A stretch of DNA of 64,000 nt from Acidaminococcus massiliensis (GTDB lineage Bacteria; Bacillota; Negativicutes; Acidaminococcales; Acidaminococcaceae): NCBI RefSeq assembly GCF_900095825.1, contig NZ_LT608315.1, positions 2,233,875 through 2,297,874 of the forward strand, read 5' to 3'. Made by a program: the position numbers and the translations under genes. A model generated the notes under the pieces. That model was not told where the DNA came from, did not search any database, and saw only the letters and a list, made by a program, of their open reading frames with translations. This document shows, in pieces, positions 17,611-26,917 of this stretch. Position 1 is the stretch's first letter; each line of letters begins with the position of its first letter.

Positions 17611-18792
17611 TTAGAGCATTTCCACAACAGTGGCCGTTCCCATGCCGCCGCCGATGCAGAGGGTAGCCAGCCCGCGTTTCTTGTCTCTGTGTTTCAGGGC
17701 ATACAGCAGGGTGACCAGGATCCGGGCACCGGAAGCACCGATGGGATGGCCCAGGGCGATGGCCCCGCCGTTCACATTGGTCTTGGCCCAATCCAGCTGC
17801 AGTTCCCGGCCCACTTCCACAGTCTGGGCGGCGAAAGCTTCGTTGGCTTCCACCAGATCCATGTCCTTCACTTCCAGTCCGGCTTTAGCCAGGGCCTTCC
17901 GGCTGGCAGGGATGGGTCCGATCCCCATGATGGCAGGATCCACACCGGCAGAAGCATAGGATACGATCTTGGCCATAGGTTTGATCCCCAGTTCTTTGGC
18001 TTTGTCAGCGCTCATGATGACCAGAGCAGCAGCGCCATCGTTCAGGCCGGAAGCGTTGCCGGCGGTGACAGTGCCGCCTTTCTTGAAGGCTGGGCGCAGT
18101 TTGGCCAGGACTTCCATAGTGGTCCCCTCTTTGGGGAATTCATCGGTATCGAAGACTTTTTCGCCTTTTTTCGTTTTAATGGTCACAGGGACGATTTCTT
18201 CTTTGAAAGCACCGCTCTTGATGGCTTCGATGGCTCTCTGCTGAGAACGGCAGGCCACTTCATCCTGGTCTTCCCGGGTGACGCCGAATTTTTCAGCGAC
18301 GTTTTCAGAAGTGATGCCCATGTGGTAATCATTGAAAGCATCCCACAGGCCGTCCCGGATCATCACGTCCACCATTTTCTGGTCACCCATCTTCAGGCCC
18401 CAACGGGCTTTCCCAGGGACCGTGAAAGGTGCATTGGACATGCTTTCCATGCCGCCGGCTACTACGATGTCATTGTCGCCGGCCAGGATGGACTGGGCAG
18501 CCAGTTCCACGCATTTCAGCCCGGAACCGCAGACTTTATTGACCGTAAATGCAGGGACTTCCACCGGCAGTCCGGCAAAGATGGCAGCTTGTCTTGCAGG
18601 GTTTTGGCCCAGGCCTGCCTGCAGCACGTTCCCCATGATGACTTCATCCACCTGTTCCGGCTTCAAAGCAGCCCGGTCCAGGGCTTCCTTGATGACTACG
18701 GCACCCATCTGAGGAGCAGAGAGCGGGGTCAGGCTTCCGCCAAATTTCCCGATAGCCGTTCTTACAGCACTTGCAATGACAACTTCACGCAT
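17611..18792 (-). CDS. thl: Acetyl-CoA C-acetyltransferase (thiolase)
   Basis: 393 residues with all three thiolase landmarks: [14 protein letters not shown] (acyl-enzyme Cys near 88), [17 protein letters not shown] (His) and [14 protein letters not shown] (second Cys). It condenses two acetyl-CoA or cleaves acetoacetyl-CoA. First gene of the thl-bcd-hbd-crt set. The upstream region has TATAAT-like minus-10 words on the minus strand near 18940-18955 but no good minus-35. Confidence 0.93.
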   Translation of the reverse strand: MREVVIASAVRTAIGKFGGSLTPLSAPQMGAVVIKEALDRAALKPEQVDEVIMGNVLQAGLGQNPARQAAIFAGLPVEVPAFTVNKVCGSGLKCVELAAQSILAGDNDIVVAGGMESMSNAPFTVPGKARWGLKMGDQKMVDVMIRDGLWDAFNDYHMGITSENVAEKFGVTREDQDEVACRSQQRAIEAIKSGAFKEEIVPVTIKTKKGEKVFDTDEFPKEGTTMEVLAKLRPAFKKGGTVTAGNASGLNDGAAALVIMSADKAKELGIKPMAKIVSYASAGVDPAIMGIGPIPASRKALAKAGLEVKDMDLVEANEAFAAQTVEVGRELQLDWAKTNVNGGAIALGHPIGASGARILVTLLYALKHRDKKRGLATLCIGGGMGTATVVEML

Positions 18793-18987
18793 AACAAAAC
18801 CATCCCTTCTAAAATTGAATTAGAAACAAACAGTATTGCATCCATACAGCAGCACTCCGGGGGCGTTTCCCCTCCTGCCGCCACACTGATTGGTTCAGGC
18901 AAATTGCAATCAGGGTTTTCTTATGGACTTGATTATACACTAATTATAGCGCAAAGGGAAGCCTCCAGTTTTCTGAAAATTGGCTGT
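18793..18987. other. Intergenic region upstream of thl
   Basis: Holds two TATAAT words on the minus strand (within GCGCTATAATTAGTGTATAATC, reverse of about 18936-18957), likely alternative minus-10 boxes for thl, but the matching minus-35 boxes are weak. No gene seen. Confidence 0.4.
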
Positions 18988-19389
18988 TTACCATCTGATG
19001 AAAAAATTACGAAAAAATGTCCATACCAAGATGGCTCCTACACCCACCAAAGCAAAGCCCAAGAGGGTGGGCAGCAGGAATACCACCCCCAGGAGCAGGG
19101 CGGTCGCCACCAGCACCAGCCGGGCATTCATCTTCACCAATTCCCAGATACCCCGCCACTTGGCCTTTTTGGCCTCTTTTTCCTGCTGACGGCGCAGATC
19201 TTCCCGGTCGTAGACCCTCCAGTCCCCATCTCGGGGGCCTTCCCGGCCGGTCTCAATAGTCACCCCTTCAAAAGCATCCCTTTCTTCCTCGCTCATCACC
19301 TGGGCTTCCACGTCTTCATTGGGCGTACCGCAGCCCGGACAGGCTTCCATATCGTCCGGATATTCCAATCCGCAATGCTTACAGATCAT
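18988..19389 (-). CDS. Zinc-ribbon membrane protein
   Basis: 133 residues. The first 25 hold a C4 zinc ribbon (CKHCGLEY ... CPGCGTPN). A charged linker follows (EDLRRQQEKEAKKAKW), then two closely packed membrane segments (about 88-104 and 108-126, LVLVATALLLGVVFL and LGFALVGVGAILVW). Function unknown; such ribbon-plus-membrane proteins are common in Firmicutes. It starts 9 bp after the 508-residue gene and is probably cotranscribed with it. Confidence 0.6.
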   Translation of the reverse strand: MICKHCGLEYPDDMEACPGCGTPNEDVEAQVMSEEERDAFEGVTIETGREGPRDGDWRVYDREDLRRQQEKEAKKAKWRGIWELVKMNARLVLVATALLLGVVFLLPTLLGFALVGVGAILVWTFFRNFFIRW

Positions 19390-19398
19390 AACTTACTC

Positions 19399-20925
19399 CT
19401 ACACAAATTTAGAAAACAGCATCAGGAACCCCATTTCATCCAAGTAACGGGGGTCCGAGGGTTCCAGTTTCAGCTGGTTCCGGATTTCCATATATGCCCG
19501 GGTCAGATCCCGGTGAGGGATCCCAAAGGTTTCCAGATAGAAAGGCTTCTTCTGGGCCGCCCGTTTCTCATTGATCTCCAGGAAGTTTTCCACCAGGGCC
19601 GCCGCCCACACCTGGGGTTCATAGGCTCCCGTATACGGCTCTCTTTTCTGGAAGTCCGCCCACATGTGGCGGATGAGCCGGATGTCATACTCGCTGCGTC
19701 CACTGACCAGGAGGATTTCCTGGATGAGTTTTTCCACCGGAGAAAGTTCCTCCGGAAGGGCAACCGGCAGATAGTCCAGCTGCTTCGTTGCATAGGGAAA
19801 CCGGCAGCCAGCGGGATTTTTCCCCATGAGCCTCAGCACCTGGCGGCAGACCAGGGCATGGCGGGAAAGGAATTCCGACCAATCCGCACCGGGGAGCTGG
19901 ATATCGTACCAGTCCCGGCATTCTGCCAGCACTTCCAGGAGCCGTTTCCGGGCCAGAGGCTTCAAGTTGTAGCTTTGGAGATAATTCATCCCCATACTCC
20001 GGTTGTAGAACACATGGCCCATCATGACCCGGTCCTCCAGCGGCGCCTCTCCCTCCAGAGAGAAGCTCAAGTAATAGGGTTCCCCTGTGAGGAAATCCCG
20101 GCAGACATACCGGTACTCATCCACTGCCTCCTCGATGGTGAAAATAGACAGGAAACCCATGCACAGTTCATTCACCAGCTGGAGATAGGCGCTGTGCCCG
20201 TTTTTCCGGAAATATTCCAAGGGGGTCAGATCGCCTTCAATCAGGTGGTAATCGAAGAGGAAATAATCCCAGTAACCCCGCCAGAAGGCATCCATTCCAT
20301 CGTTTTCCAGGTCCAGGGTCCCCAGAGCTGTTTCATACAAAGTGACGGAACGTTCAAAATCCAGGTTGAATTCATCCTTCTGGAAAAACTGATGGATTTC
20401 TTCCATCACACCATGGAGGGCTTCCCCTGCATTCAGGAACACCCTGCCTTCCGGCGGCGGGGCGCTCCTTTCTTCCCTGGCTTCTTCCCCAGGCAGGTAC
20501 TCCCCGTTTTCGTCGATGATGGCCAAGGTCCCGTCATCCCGGAGCAGCTGTTCCCGGGCCAGATAAGGAGCCAGGGAACTGGACAGTTTCCCCTGCTGCT
20601 TCAGGAACACGAAAAAACTGCCCAAGGTATCCAAGAAATCCCGTACCGAAGCATAGGAAACCTGGAAATCTACCACATTCCGTCCGCACCAGGAAACCAG
20701 ATCCACAATGTCGTCTTCTGTCATTTCGTCCAGGGTCATTTCTGCGTTCTCTATGTAGATGCACAGCATCACCAGCTGTTCCCACTGATGCTGCATGGCC
20801 GGGTCATCCACACCATGCCACCCCAGGTTCCGGAAGTACGCTTCCACGTCTTCCTGAGGCAGCACCATTTCCCAGCCGCTGTCATTGGTGTAAAAATTTT
20901 CTATTGCGTCATAGACATTCGGCAT
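19399..20925 (-). CDS. Large soluble protein of unknown function
   Basis: 508 residues, no signal peptide, no membrane span, acidic and rich in aromatic residues. Helix-rich text throughout, with an acidic linker at about 138-165 (IIDENGEYLPGEEAREERSAPPPEG) that splits an N-terminal part from a C-terminal part resembling helical-repeat proteins (DYHLIEGDLTPLEYF, AAALVENFLEINEKRA). I do not recognise the family. It lies between nth and a zinc-ribbon membrane protein, same strand. Confidence 0.5.
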   Translation of the reverse strand: MPNVYDAIENFYTNDSGWEMVLPQEDVEAYFRNLGWHGVDDPAMQHQWEQLVMLCIYIENAEMTLDEMTEDDIVDLVSWCGRNVVDFQVSYASVRDFLDTLGSFFVFLKQQGKLSSSLAPYLAREQLLRDDGTLAIIDENGEYLPGEEAREERSAPPPEGRVFLNAGEALHGVMEEIHQFFQKDEFNLDFERSVTLYETALGTLDLENDGMDAFWRGYWDYFLFDYHLIEGDLTPLEYFRKNGHSAYLQLVNELCMGFLSIFTIEEAVDEYRYVCRDFLTGEPYYLSFSLEGEAPLEDRVMMGHVFYNRSMGMNYLQSYNLKPLARKRLLEVLAECRDWYDIQLPGADWSEFLSRHALVCRQVLRLMGKNPAGCRFPYATKQLDYLPVALPEELSPVEKLIQEILLVSGRSEYDIRLIRHMWADFQKREPYTGAYEPQVWAAALVENFLEINEKRAAQKKPFYLETFGIPHRDLTRAYMEIRNQLKLEPSDPRYLDEMGFLMLFSKFV

Positions 20926-20967
20926 TGTTCGTCACCTTACTTCAGATTGTTTGCTGTGATCAGGCCC

Positions 20968-21600
20968 TCATTCCAGGATCCGGGAAGGACAGAAATCCAC
21001 CACCGGACAGGCACTGCACTCCGGTTTCCGGGCCTTGCAGATTTTCCGTCCATGCCAGATGAACCAGTGGTGGGCTTCCCCCCACTGGGACCGCGGGATC
21101 AGCTTCATCAAGTCCTGTTCCACGGCCAGGGGATCATTCCCATCCGAAAGACCCAGCCGGTGGGCCACCCGGAACACATGGGTATCCACGGCGATGGCCG
21201 GCTGGCCAAAGGCCACGCTGAGCATCACGTCCGCCGTTTTCCGCCCCACCCCGGGGAGACTCAGGAGGCTTTTCATATCCTGAGGCACTTCCGAGTGGAA
21301 CTCTTCCACCAGTTTCCGGCAAAGACCCAGGAGGTTCCGGGCCTTGGAACGGAACAGGCCGCAGTCCCGGATCTTTTCCTCCAGCTGTTCCTGGGTCAGG
21401 GCACCCAGCTTTTCCGGTGTATTGAATTCCGGGAACAGCCGGGCCGTCACTTTATTCACCCGTTCATCGGTGCACTGGGCCGAAAGGACCACAGCCACCA
21501 GCAGTTCAAAAGGCGACCCGTAATGGAGGGCCGTCCCCTGTCCCCGATAGGTTTCCTCCAGTCCTTTGAGGATGGCCTGCACCCTTTCTTTCTTCCGCAT
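20968..21600 (-). CDS. nth: Endonuclease III (DNA glycosylase/AP lyase)
   Basis: 210 residues, removes oxidised pyrimidines and cleaves abasic sites. Helix-hairpin-helix LPGVGRKTADV carries the catalytic Lys, VDTHVFRVAHRLGL the catalytic Asp, and the C-terminal C-x6-C-x2-C-x5-C cluster loop (CKARKPECSACPVVDFC) binds [4Fe-4S]. Its start overlaps the stop of the preceding UPF0210 gene by one base, so the two are coupled. Confidence 0.95.
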   Translation of the reverse strand: MRKKERVQAILKGLEETYRGQGTALHYGSPFELLVAVVLSAQCTDERVNKVTARLFPEFNTPEKLGALTQEQLEEKIRDCGLFRSKARNLLGLCRKLVEEFHSEVPQDMKSLLSLPGVGRKTADVMLSVAFGQPAIAVDTHVFRVAHRLGLSDGNDPLAVEQDLMKLIPRSQWGEAHHWFIWHGRKICKARKPECSACPVVDFCPSRILE

Positions 21601-22961
21601 CAGTTGGTCAGGCTCCGTACCGGTGCCGGGATCCGTCCGCCCCGATGGATGAACACATCGGGTTTGAAGGAGTTCACGGCAATGATGGGAGCATAGCCCA
21701 GGAGCCCGCCGAATTCCACCTTGTCCCCCACCTTCTTGCCGGGTACAGGGATCAGCCGGACGGCGGTGGTCTTGTTGTTGATCATCCCCACTGCCGCTTC
21801 GTCGGCGATAACCGCAGAAATGGTCTCTGCCGTGGTGTCCCCCGGCACTGCGATCATATCCAGGCCCACAGAGCAGACGCAGGTCATGGCTTCCAGTTTC
21901 TCAATGGTCAGAGACCCTTTTTCCACAGCAGCGATCATGCCTGCATCTTCAGAAACAGGGATGAAGGCGCCGCTCAGGCCGCCCACATAGCTGGAAGCCA
22001 TGAGACCGCCCTTTTTCACCGCATCATTGAGCATGGCCAGGGCCGCCGTAGTGCCCGGGCAGCCGCAGGATTCCAGGCCGATTTCTTCCAGGATATGGGC
22101 CACGGAATCCCCTACCGCCGGAGTGGGCGCCAGGGAAAGATCGATGATCCCGAACTGGGTATCCAGCCGTTTGGCCGCTTCCTGGGCCACCAATTGGCCC
22201 ACCCGGGTGATCTTGAAGGCAGTTTTCTTGATGGTTTCCGCCACCACACCGATATCTTCTCCCCGGACCGCTTCCAGGGCATGTTTCACCACACCGGGCC
22301 CGGATACCCCTACATTGATGACCGTTTCCGGTTCCGTGACCCCGTGGAAAGCGCCGGCCATGAACGGGTTGTCCTGGACCGGGTTGCAGAAGATCACCAG
22401 TTTGGCACAGCCCAGGGCATCCTGATCTGCCGTGAGACGGGCAGTTTCCTTCACCACCTGGCCCATTTCCCGGACGGCGTCCATATTGATGCCGGCCTTG
22501 GTGGAGCCGATGGCCACGGAAGAGCAGACGATGTCCGTGGTGGCAAGGGCTTCCGGGATGGATTTGATCAAAGTCCGATCGCCGTGGGTATAGCCCTTTT
22601 CCACCAGGGCGCTGAAGCCTCCGATGAAGTTGACCCCCACCGCTTTGGCTGCGTCATCCAAGGCCTTAGCCAGGGGCACGTAGCTGTCAGTCTGGCAGGA
22701 TTCCCCCACCAGAGAAATGGGAGTCACGGAAATCCGTTTGTGGATGATGGGCACTCCCAGCTCCGCTTCCAGCTCTTCTCCCACCTTCACCAGGTTCCGG
22801 GCTTTGTCCGTGATCTTCTCATAAATCTTCCGGGCGCAGACCTTCACATCCGGATCTGCACAGTCCCTGAGGCTGATGCCCATGGTGATGGTCCGCACAT
22901 CCAGGTTGTTCTGGGTGATCATCCGGGTGGTTTCCAGTACATCTTTGATTTCGTAAAACAT
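21600..22961 (-). CDS. PFL/UPF0210 (DUF711) family protein
   Basis: 453 residues of the UPF0210/DUF711 family, which shares the pyruvate-formate-lyase-like barrel but lacks a demonstrated reaction. Typical segments are [28 protein letters not shown] and [20 protein letters not shown]. It is 12 bp downstream of an ACT-domain gene, the conserved pairing in Firmicutes; a role in amino-acid-related metabolism is only inferred from that pairing. Confidence 0.85.
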   Translation of the reverse strand: MFYEIKDVLETTRMITQNNLDVRTITMGISLRDCADPDVKVCARKIYEKITDKARNLVKVGEELEAELGVPIIHKRISVTPISLVGESCQTDSYVPLAKALDDAAKAVGVNFIGGFSALVEKGYTHGDRTLIKSIPEALATTDIVCSSVAIGSTKAGINMDAVREMGQVVKETARLTADQDALGCAKLVIFCNPVQDNPFMAGAFHGVTEPETVINVGVSGPGVVKHALEAVRGEDIGVVAETIKKTAFKITRVGQLVAQEAAKRLDTQFGIIDLSLAPTPAVGDSVAHILEEIGLESCGCPGTTAALAMLNDAVKKGGLMASSYVGGLSGAFIPVSEDAGMIAAVEKGSLTIEKLEAMTCVCSVGLDMIAVPGDTTAETISAVIADEAAVGMINNKTTAVRLIPVPGKKVGDKVEFGGLLGYAPIIAVNSFKPDVFIHRGGRIPAPVRSLTN

Positions 22962-22973
22962 GGATGGGCCTCC

Positions 22974-23243
22974 TTAGATCCGGTGCATGGCCGTAAAGAT
23001 CTGTTCGCTCTGGACCCGGATCTCCACACCCAGTTCCTTGCCCAGGGCCGTGGCCTTTTCCTTCAGGGTTTCTACAGAAACCTTTGCGTTGTCCAAGTCG
23101 CCGATCAGGACCATGTTGAAGAAGCCGTCATCGATGTTCTGGTTGATGTTCAGGATATTCACATTGTTTTCAGCCAGCAGGGTGCTCGCCTTGGCAATGA
23201 TGCCCACTCTGTCTACACCTACAATTGTCATAACGATACGCAT
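22974..23243 (-). CDS. ACT domain protein (UPF0237)
   Basis: 89 residues: one complete ACT domain starting MRIVMTIVGVDRVGIIAKAS, with INQNIDDGFFNMVLIGDL. Stand-alone ACT proteins of this family bind small ligands, often amino acids, and are nearly always next to the UPF0210 gene, as here. Driven by the promoter at 23305-23333. Confidence 0.85.
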   Translation of the reverse strand: MRIVMTIVGVDRVGIIAKASTLLAENNVNILNINQNIDDGFFNMVLIGDLDNAKVSVETLKEKATALGKELGVEIRVQSEQIFTAMHRI

Positions 23244-23304
23244 AAGCTAACATCCTTTCTTTTTCAGGGACTCCGGGATTTGTTTATACAGGAGTTTACA
23301 ATTT

Positions 23305-23333
23305 ATTATACGATAAATTTCCATCAGCTTCAA
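23305..23333 (-). promoter_or_regulatory. Sigma-70 promoter for the ACT-UPF0210-nth operon
   Basis: On the minus strand minus-35 TTGAAG (23328-23333), 17-bp spacer, minus-10 TATAAT (23305-23310). Transcript start near 23298, about 55 bases before the ACT gene. Confidence 0.65.
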
Positions 23334-23448
23334 TGTTACTGACAGAATCCACGAGAATTTCACGATTTTCCGCGGAGGGTGGAATGGGGAAACGTTTCGC
23401 GCAAAGGGAGACCAAGTGCTCCCTTATTTGCCTTCGAACACCAAGGAA

Positions 23449-23583
23449 GAGGTCAGACCGGCCCTTACGGGCCTTTCAGATGTCAGACATCAGCTTGTCC
23501 GCAATAAGCAGAACGGGCCTGAATCCAATCCCGACAAAGCTGACGTCTGATGTCTCAAGGCCCCTTGGGGCCGTGTCTGAAAC
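23449..23583. repeat. Intergenic palindromic repeat R1, copy 2
   Basis: Outer arms GGTCAGACCGGCCC and GGGGCCGTGTCTGA, inner GATGTCAGACATCAGC and GCTGACGTCTGATGTCTC. This copy lies between two divergent genes, not at a gene end, about 140 bp upstream of the purC start. It lacks the TAAGAT end seen in copies 1 and 3. Confidence 0.75.
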
Positions 23584-23650
23584 CGCTGCAGGCCCATTCC
23601 CCATTCCGTATCATATGAAACAAACATTCTCCCACATAACGATAAAATTA

Positions 23651-23680
23651 TTCGACTTAAATCCCATCCTGTGATATGAT
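23651..23680 (+). promoter_or_regulatory. Likely sigma-70 promoter for purC
   Basis: Minus-35-like TTCGAC (23651-23656), 18-bp spacer, minus-10 TATGAT (23675-23680), 43 bp upstream of the start. No PurR or purine riboswitch sequence was recognised between it and the gene. Confidence 0.5.
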
Positions 23681-23723
23681 AGGAGTACAGATTTTTACTG
23701 TTTATTTTCAAGGAGGATGGATC

Positions 23724-24599
23724 ATGCAGGAATACAAACCCGTTAAATCTGGGAAAGTTCGTGAAATCTACGATCTGGGCGACAGCCTGATCATGGTGGC
23801 TTCCGACCGGATCTCCGCGTTCGACCACATTCTGAAAAACACCATTACCGACAAAGGGGCCGTCCTGACCCAGATGTCCAAATTCTGGTTCGACTATACC
23901 AAAGACATCATCCCCAACCATATGATCAGTGTGGATCCTGCGGATATGCCTGAATTCTTCCAGACTCCAGAATTCGCCGGCAAGAGCATGAAATGCCGGA
24001 AGCTGAACATGATCCCGGTGGAATGCATCGTCCGGGGATACATCACCGGAAGCGGCTGGGAATCCTACAAAGAAAACGGCACGGTCTGCGGCATCAAGAT
24101 GCCGGAAGGGCTGAAAGAATGCCAGAAACTCCCTGAACCTCTCTTCACCCCCAGCACCAAAGCAGAACTGGGCGACCACGATGAAAACATCACCGAAGAA
24201 CAGTGCGTCACCTACCTGGAAAAGATCTTCCCGGGAAAGGGTGCGGAATACACCAAGGCCATCAAGGATGCTACCATCGCCCTCTATAAGAAATGTGCTG
24301 ATTATGCTTACCAGAGAGGCATCATCATCGCAGATACCAAATTCGAATTCGGCCTGAACGAAAAAGGAGAAGTAGTCCTGGGAGACGAAATGCTCACTCC
24401 GGACAGCTCCCGTTTCTGGCCTCTGGAAGGCTATGAAGCCGGCAAGACCCAGCCTTCTTACGACAAGCAGTTCGTCCGTGACTGGCTGAAAGCCAACCCG
24501 GACAGCGACTATCTGCTGCCCCAGGATGTAATCGACAAGACCATTGCTAAATATAAAGAAGCCTACGAAATGCTCACCGGGAAGAAGTTCGGAGAGTAA
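23724..24599 (+). CDS. purC: SAICAR synthetase (phosphoribosylaminoimidazole-succinocarboxamide synthase)
   Basis: 291 residues from ATG 23724 (AGGAGG seven bases upstream). Joins aspartate to CAIR with ATP in purine synthesis. Recognisable SAICAR motifs: SGKVREIYDLGD, VASDRISAFDHIL, ECIVRGYITGSGWESY and DTKFEFGLNEKGEVVLGDE. This is the longer form with the C-terminal extension. It stands alone, without other pur genes, and ends in a strong terminator. Confidence 0.95.
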   Translation: MQEYKPVKSGKVREIYDLGDSLIMVASDRISAFDHILKNTITDKGAVLTQMSKFWFDYTKDIIPNHMISVDPADMPEFFQTPEFAGKSMKCRKLNMIPVECIVRGYITGSGWESYKENGTVCGIKMPEGLKECQKLPEPLFTPSTKAELGDHDENITEEQCVTYLEKIFPGKGAEYTKAIKDATIALYKKCADYAYQRGIIIADTKFEFGLNEKGEVVLGDEMLTPDSSRFWPLEGYEAGKTQPSYDKQFVRDWLKANPDSDYLLPQDVIDKTIAKYKEAYEMLTGKKFGE

Positions 24600-24602
24600 T
24601 CG

Positions 24603-24635
24603 AAAAAAGCTGCCGCCCAGTGCGGCAGCTTTTTT
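24603..24635 (+). terminator. Intrinsic terminator of purC
   Basis: AAAAAAGCTGCCGC, loop CCAGT, GCGGCAGCTTTTTT: a 14-bp perfect stem starting two bases after the purC stop, with runs of A and T on both sides, so it may work in both directions. Confidence 0.9.
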
Positions 24636-24645
24636 ATGATCAGAA

Positions 24646-24786
24646 AGATGTCAGACCGGCCTTTCAGGCCTTTCAGGAGTCAGAGGTCAGCTTGCCTGCG
24701 ATGAGGAGGACCGGACCTGCATCCAAGCCGAACAGAGCTGAGTCTGGTGTCCCACGGCCCCCTTGGGGGCCGTGTCTGACATCTTA
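24646..24786. repeat. Intergenic palindromic repeat R1, copy 3
   Basis: Between the ends of purC (+) and the nucleosidase gene (-). Outer arms GATGTCAGACCGGCC and GGGCCGTGTCTGACATC; as in copy 1 the right end TCTTA supplies the TAA stop (24784-24786) of the minus-strand gene. Confidence 0.75.
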
Positions 24787-25557
24787 CCACTCCCCCTCTT
24801 CCTTCTTCACTATCCCAACAATCCACTCCTGTACCGCCCGGGCGGTTTCTGGGTTGAAAGGTTCCCCGGTCCGGTTGTTGTTGGAGATCACCCGCACGGC
24901 TCCGAAAGGGACGCCGAAACGGGCTGCCGTTTCCCCGGCTGCCGCTGTTTCCATCTCTTCGCACAGGGCTCCTGTAGCTGTTTCCAGCTGCCGGATGGTA
25001 TCCGGGCAGTCGTTCCACCGGTCTGCCGAAGCAATGGTCCCCAACAAGACCTGTCCCTGGGTATATTTTCCGGTCATCTGATCCAGCCACCGAACAGCTG
25101 CCTCACTGCACCGATGGTAAAAAGGCCGTTCTCCGGTGAACCCGCTTTCTTTGCTTTCCCCTTCCAGGGCCTCCAGATCCAAGTAATAGTCCTTCCCATA
25201 CCGGGACTGGAACAGGGCATTGGCATTGAACCAACGTTCTCCCACTACCAGATCGAAGGGATGGAGATCTTCCGGGTAGCCTCCCGCCGTCCCCTGGTTC
25301 AGCACCAGCGACGGTTGGAAAACCGCGCACCCTACAGCCGTCGCCGCTGCTGCAGCGGCTGCCCCGATGCCCGTCCGGCTCAGGACCACTGGCTGGTCTC
25401 CCAGCTTCCCTTCCCAGAAAAGGAATGTCCCGTATTGGAAGCTCCGGCAGCCCGTCAGGGCCCCCCGCAGCTGGGCGATTTCCAATTCCATGGCTCCCTG
25501 CAGTAAAACCGGCTTTCCCCCTTGGAGAAAAGCCGGTTTTTGCTTGTACCCTTCCAT
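24784..25557 (-). CDS. MTA/SAH nucleosidase-family purine nucleosidase
   Basis: 257 residues of the PNP/UDP phosphorylase fold: VLLQGAMELEIAQL, LNQGTAGGYPEDL, TIASADRW, CEEMETAAAGETAARF (catalytic and ribose-binding Glu) and VRVISNN. This is closest to MTA/SAH nucleosidase (mtnN), but futalosine hydrolase is a possible alternative. An internal ATG at 25491 would cut off the first beta strand (PVLLQ), so I keep the start at 25557, which has GGAG six bases upstream and overlaps the end region of the SIMPL gene. The N-terminal codons contain a perfect 12-bp hairpin (25508-25541). Confidence 0.8.
   Translation of the reverse strand: MEGYKQKPAFLQGGKPVLLQGAMELEIAQLRGALTGCRSFQYGTFLFWEGKLGDQPVVLSRTGIGAAAAAAATAVGCAVFQPSLVLNQGTAGGYPEDLHPFDLVVGERWFNANALFQSRYGKDYYLDLEALEGESKESGFTGERPFYHRCSEAAVRWLDQMTGKYTQGQVLLGTIASADRWNDCPDTIRQLETATGALCEEMETAAAGETAARFGVPFGAVRVISNNNRTGEPFNPETARAVQEWIVGIVKKEEGEW
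25507..25541 (-). promoter_or_regulatory. Strong hairpin inside the 5' coding region of the nucleosidase gene
   Basis: On the minus strand AAAACCGGCTTT, 12-base loop, AAAGCCGGTTTT. It looks like an intrinsic terminator of the upstream SIMPL gene but lies about 20 bases inside the nucleosidase frame; it encodes KPAFLQGGKPVL. Possible attenuation of the downstream gene. Confidence 0.45.
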
Positions 25558-25560
25558 CTC

Positions 25561-26280
25561 CTACTCCAAGGTCAGAGCGAATAAGGTGTCCACCCGCACG
25601 CTGACCGTCAGGGCTTTGGGTGCCAACTGGGTAGGCGTCGCCTCATCTTCTGCTGCCATTTTGTTCATCCGGGCCAACAGAACGGGCTGAGCTGCCACTA
25701 CGGAACTAGAGGGTACGCTGGCCTGCCGGAGCACGCCAAGACCTCTGCCCCCTGCATTGGCCACTGTCTGGGCAGTATATCTGGCGTTCTCCACCGCCTC
25801 ACCCAGCAGCTGCCGTTTGATCAGGTCTTCATTCTGGAGGCCGAACCGGACCCCATTCAGCCGATTGGCGCTTTCCAGCCCTTTGTCGATGAGAGTTCCC
25901 AGCTGATCCAGGTTCTTCTCCTTCACTTCCCAGGCCCCGTACACCTGATAGCCTGCCAGTTTCTGGGTGCCGTTCTTCTGGTATTCATACCGAGGAGCCA
26001 CATTGTAGCTGATGGTGGCAATATCGTCTCGAGCCACTCCCTGGGCCAGCATGGTATGGATGAATTTCTGGCTGGCCTGGGCCCCGGCTTCCCGGACTTC
26101 CTCCAGCGTGGCTCCCTGCTTCTCAAAGGCAAAATTTACCGTGGCCATATCCGGATCCACCGTACGGCTGGCCGTTCCCGTGATCTGGATGGTGTCCAAA
26201 GGCTGGTCAGCCCAGGCCGGTGTGGCGTGGAGGCTGAAAGCCAGGACTGCTGCTGCAAACAAAGCTCCGAATTTTTTCAT
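25561..26280 (-). CDS. SIMPL-domain (DUF541) periplasmic protein
   Basis: 239 residues with a cleavable signal peptide (KKFGALFAAAVLAFSLHATPAWA). The mature part is one SIMPL/DUF541 domain: IQITGTASRTVDPDMATVNF, GVARDDIATISYNVAP and GYQVYGAWEVKEKNLDQLG. Homologues include E. coli YggE and Bacillus Bp26-type proteins, linked to oxidative stress or forming ring assemblies; function here unknown. Last residues VDTLFALTLE match the usual end. Confidence 0.85.
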   Translation of the reverse strand: MKKFGALFAAAVLAFSLHATPAWADQPLDTIQITGTASRTVDPDMATVNFAFEKQGATLEEVREAGAQASQKFIHTMLAQGVARDDIATISYNVAPRYEYQKNGTQKLAGYQVYGAWEVKEKNLDQLGTLIDKGLESANRLNGVRFGLQNEDLIKRQLLGEAVENARYTAQTVANAGGRGLGVLRQASVPSSSVVAAQPVLLARMNKMAAEDEATPTQLAPKALTVSVRVDTLFALTLE

Positions 26281-26346
26281 AGAATCACCCCATAAGAATT
26301 ATGTGAACACAGGTATTATAGCACACTTCTGAAGAAAAATGACCGA

Positions 26347-26868
26347 TCAGTCACACTTGTCCTGTTTTTCCCCGGCGGATTCTTCTTCCTGGACCTTCTG
26401 CCAGGCCGGGCAGTCCCCGCTGAGTGCCCCATGGCATTCCTTCATGCTGCTGCGCTGGGTCTCCACGATTTCCCGGGTCACATCTCCCAGGGTGATCCCC
26501 TTCAGATGTTCCATGCACAGACGGTCCAGATCCCGGTACAGGGCATCGAATACCGAAGACATCCCGCTGCTGATGAAGCAGTTGTTCTCTTCATTGCCGC
26601 TGCGCCATTTGGTATCCACAAAGACCGTACCCATGCCCTGGGCAATCTCATACAAGGTGACTTTTTCCAACCCTTCACAGGGACAGTAGCCTCCCACATG
26701 GCCTTCCCGGGTGGTTATGATGCCCATTTTCTTCAATTTGCCCATGATTTTCCGGACCCGCGCCGGGTTGGTGCAGATGTTTTCCGCCAATTCCTCGCTG
26801 GAAGCCAGGCACCCCCGATGAGACAAATAGACTAACGCATGGACAGCCACAATAAAATCACTTTTCAT
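26347..26868 (-). CDS. Rrf2-family transcriptional regulator
   Basis: 173 residues. N-terminal winged helix (DFIVAVHALVYLSHRG, SSEELAENICTNPARVRKIMGKL, GHVGGY) typical of Rrf2. Cysteines occur at CPCEG, NNCFIS and ECHGALSGDCPAW; three suitably spaced ones might hold an iron-sulfur cluster as in IscR or NsrR, but the spacing is not that of IscR. It lies 49 bp downstream of trxB on the same strand, which suggests, but does not prove, a redox role. Confidence 0.85.
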   Translation of the reverse strand: MKSDFIVAVHALVYLSHRGCLASSEELAENICTNPARVRKIMGKLKKMGIITTREGHVGGYCPCEGLEKVTLYEIAQGMGTVFVDTKWRSGNEENNCFISSGMSSVFDALYRDLDRLCMEHLKGITLGDVTREIVETQRSSMKECHGALSGDCPAWQKVQEEESAGEKQDKCD

Positions 26869-26917
26869 GATTGCTCACAAAGCAGGCCGGATCCATCCAG
26901 CCTGCTCCTTCCTCCTC

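Noticed and set aside
17689-21696. 1335-codon open frame on the plus strand
   Set aside because: Runs antisense through thl, the zinc-ribbon gene, the 508-residue gene and nth; these all have family motifs on the minus strand.
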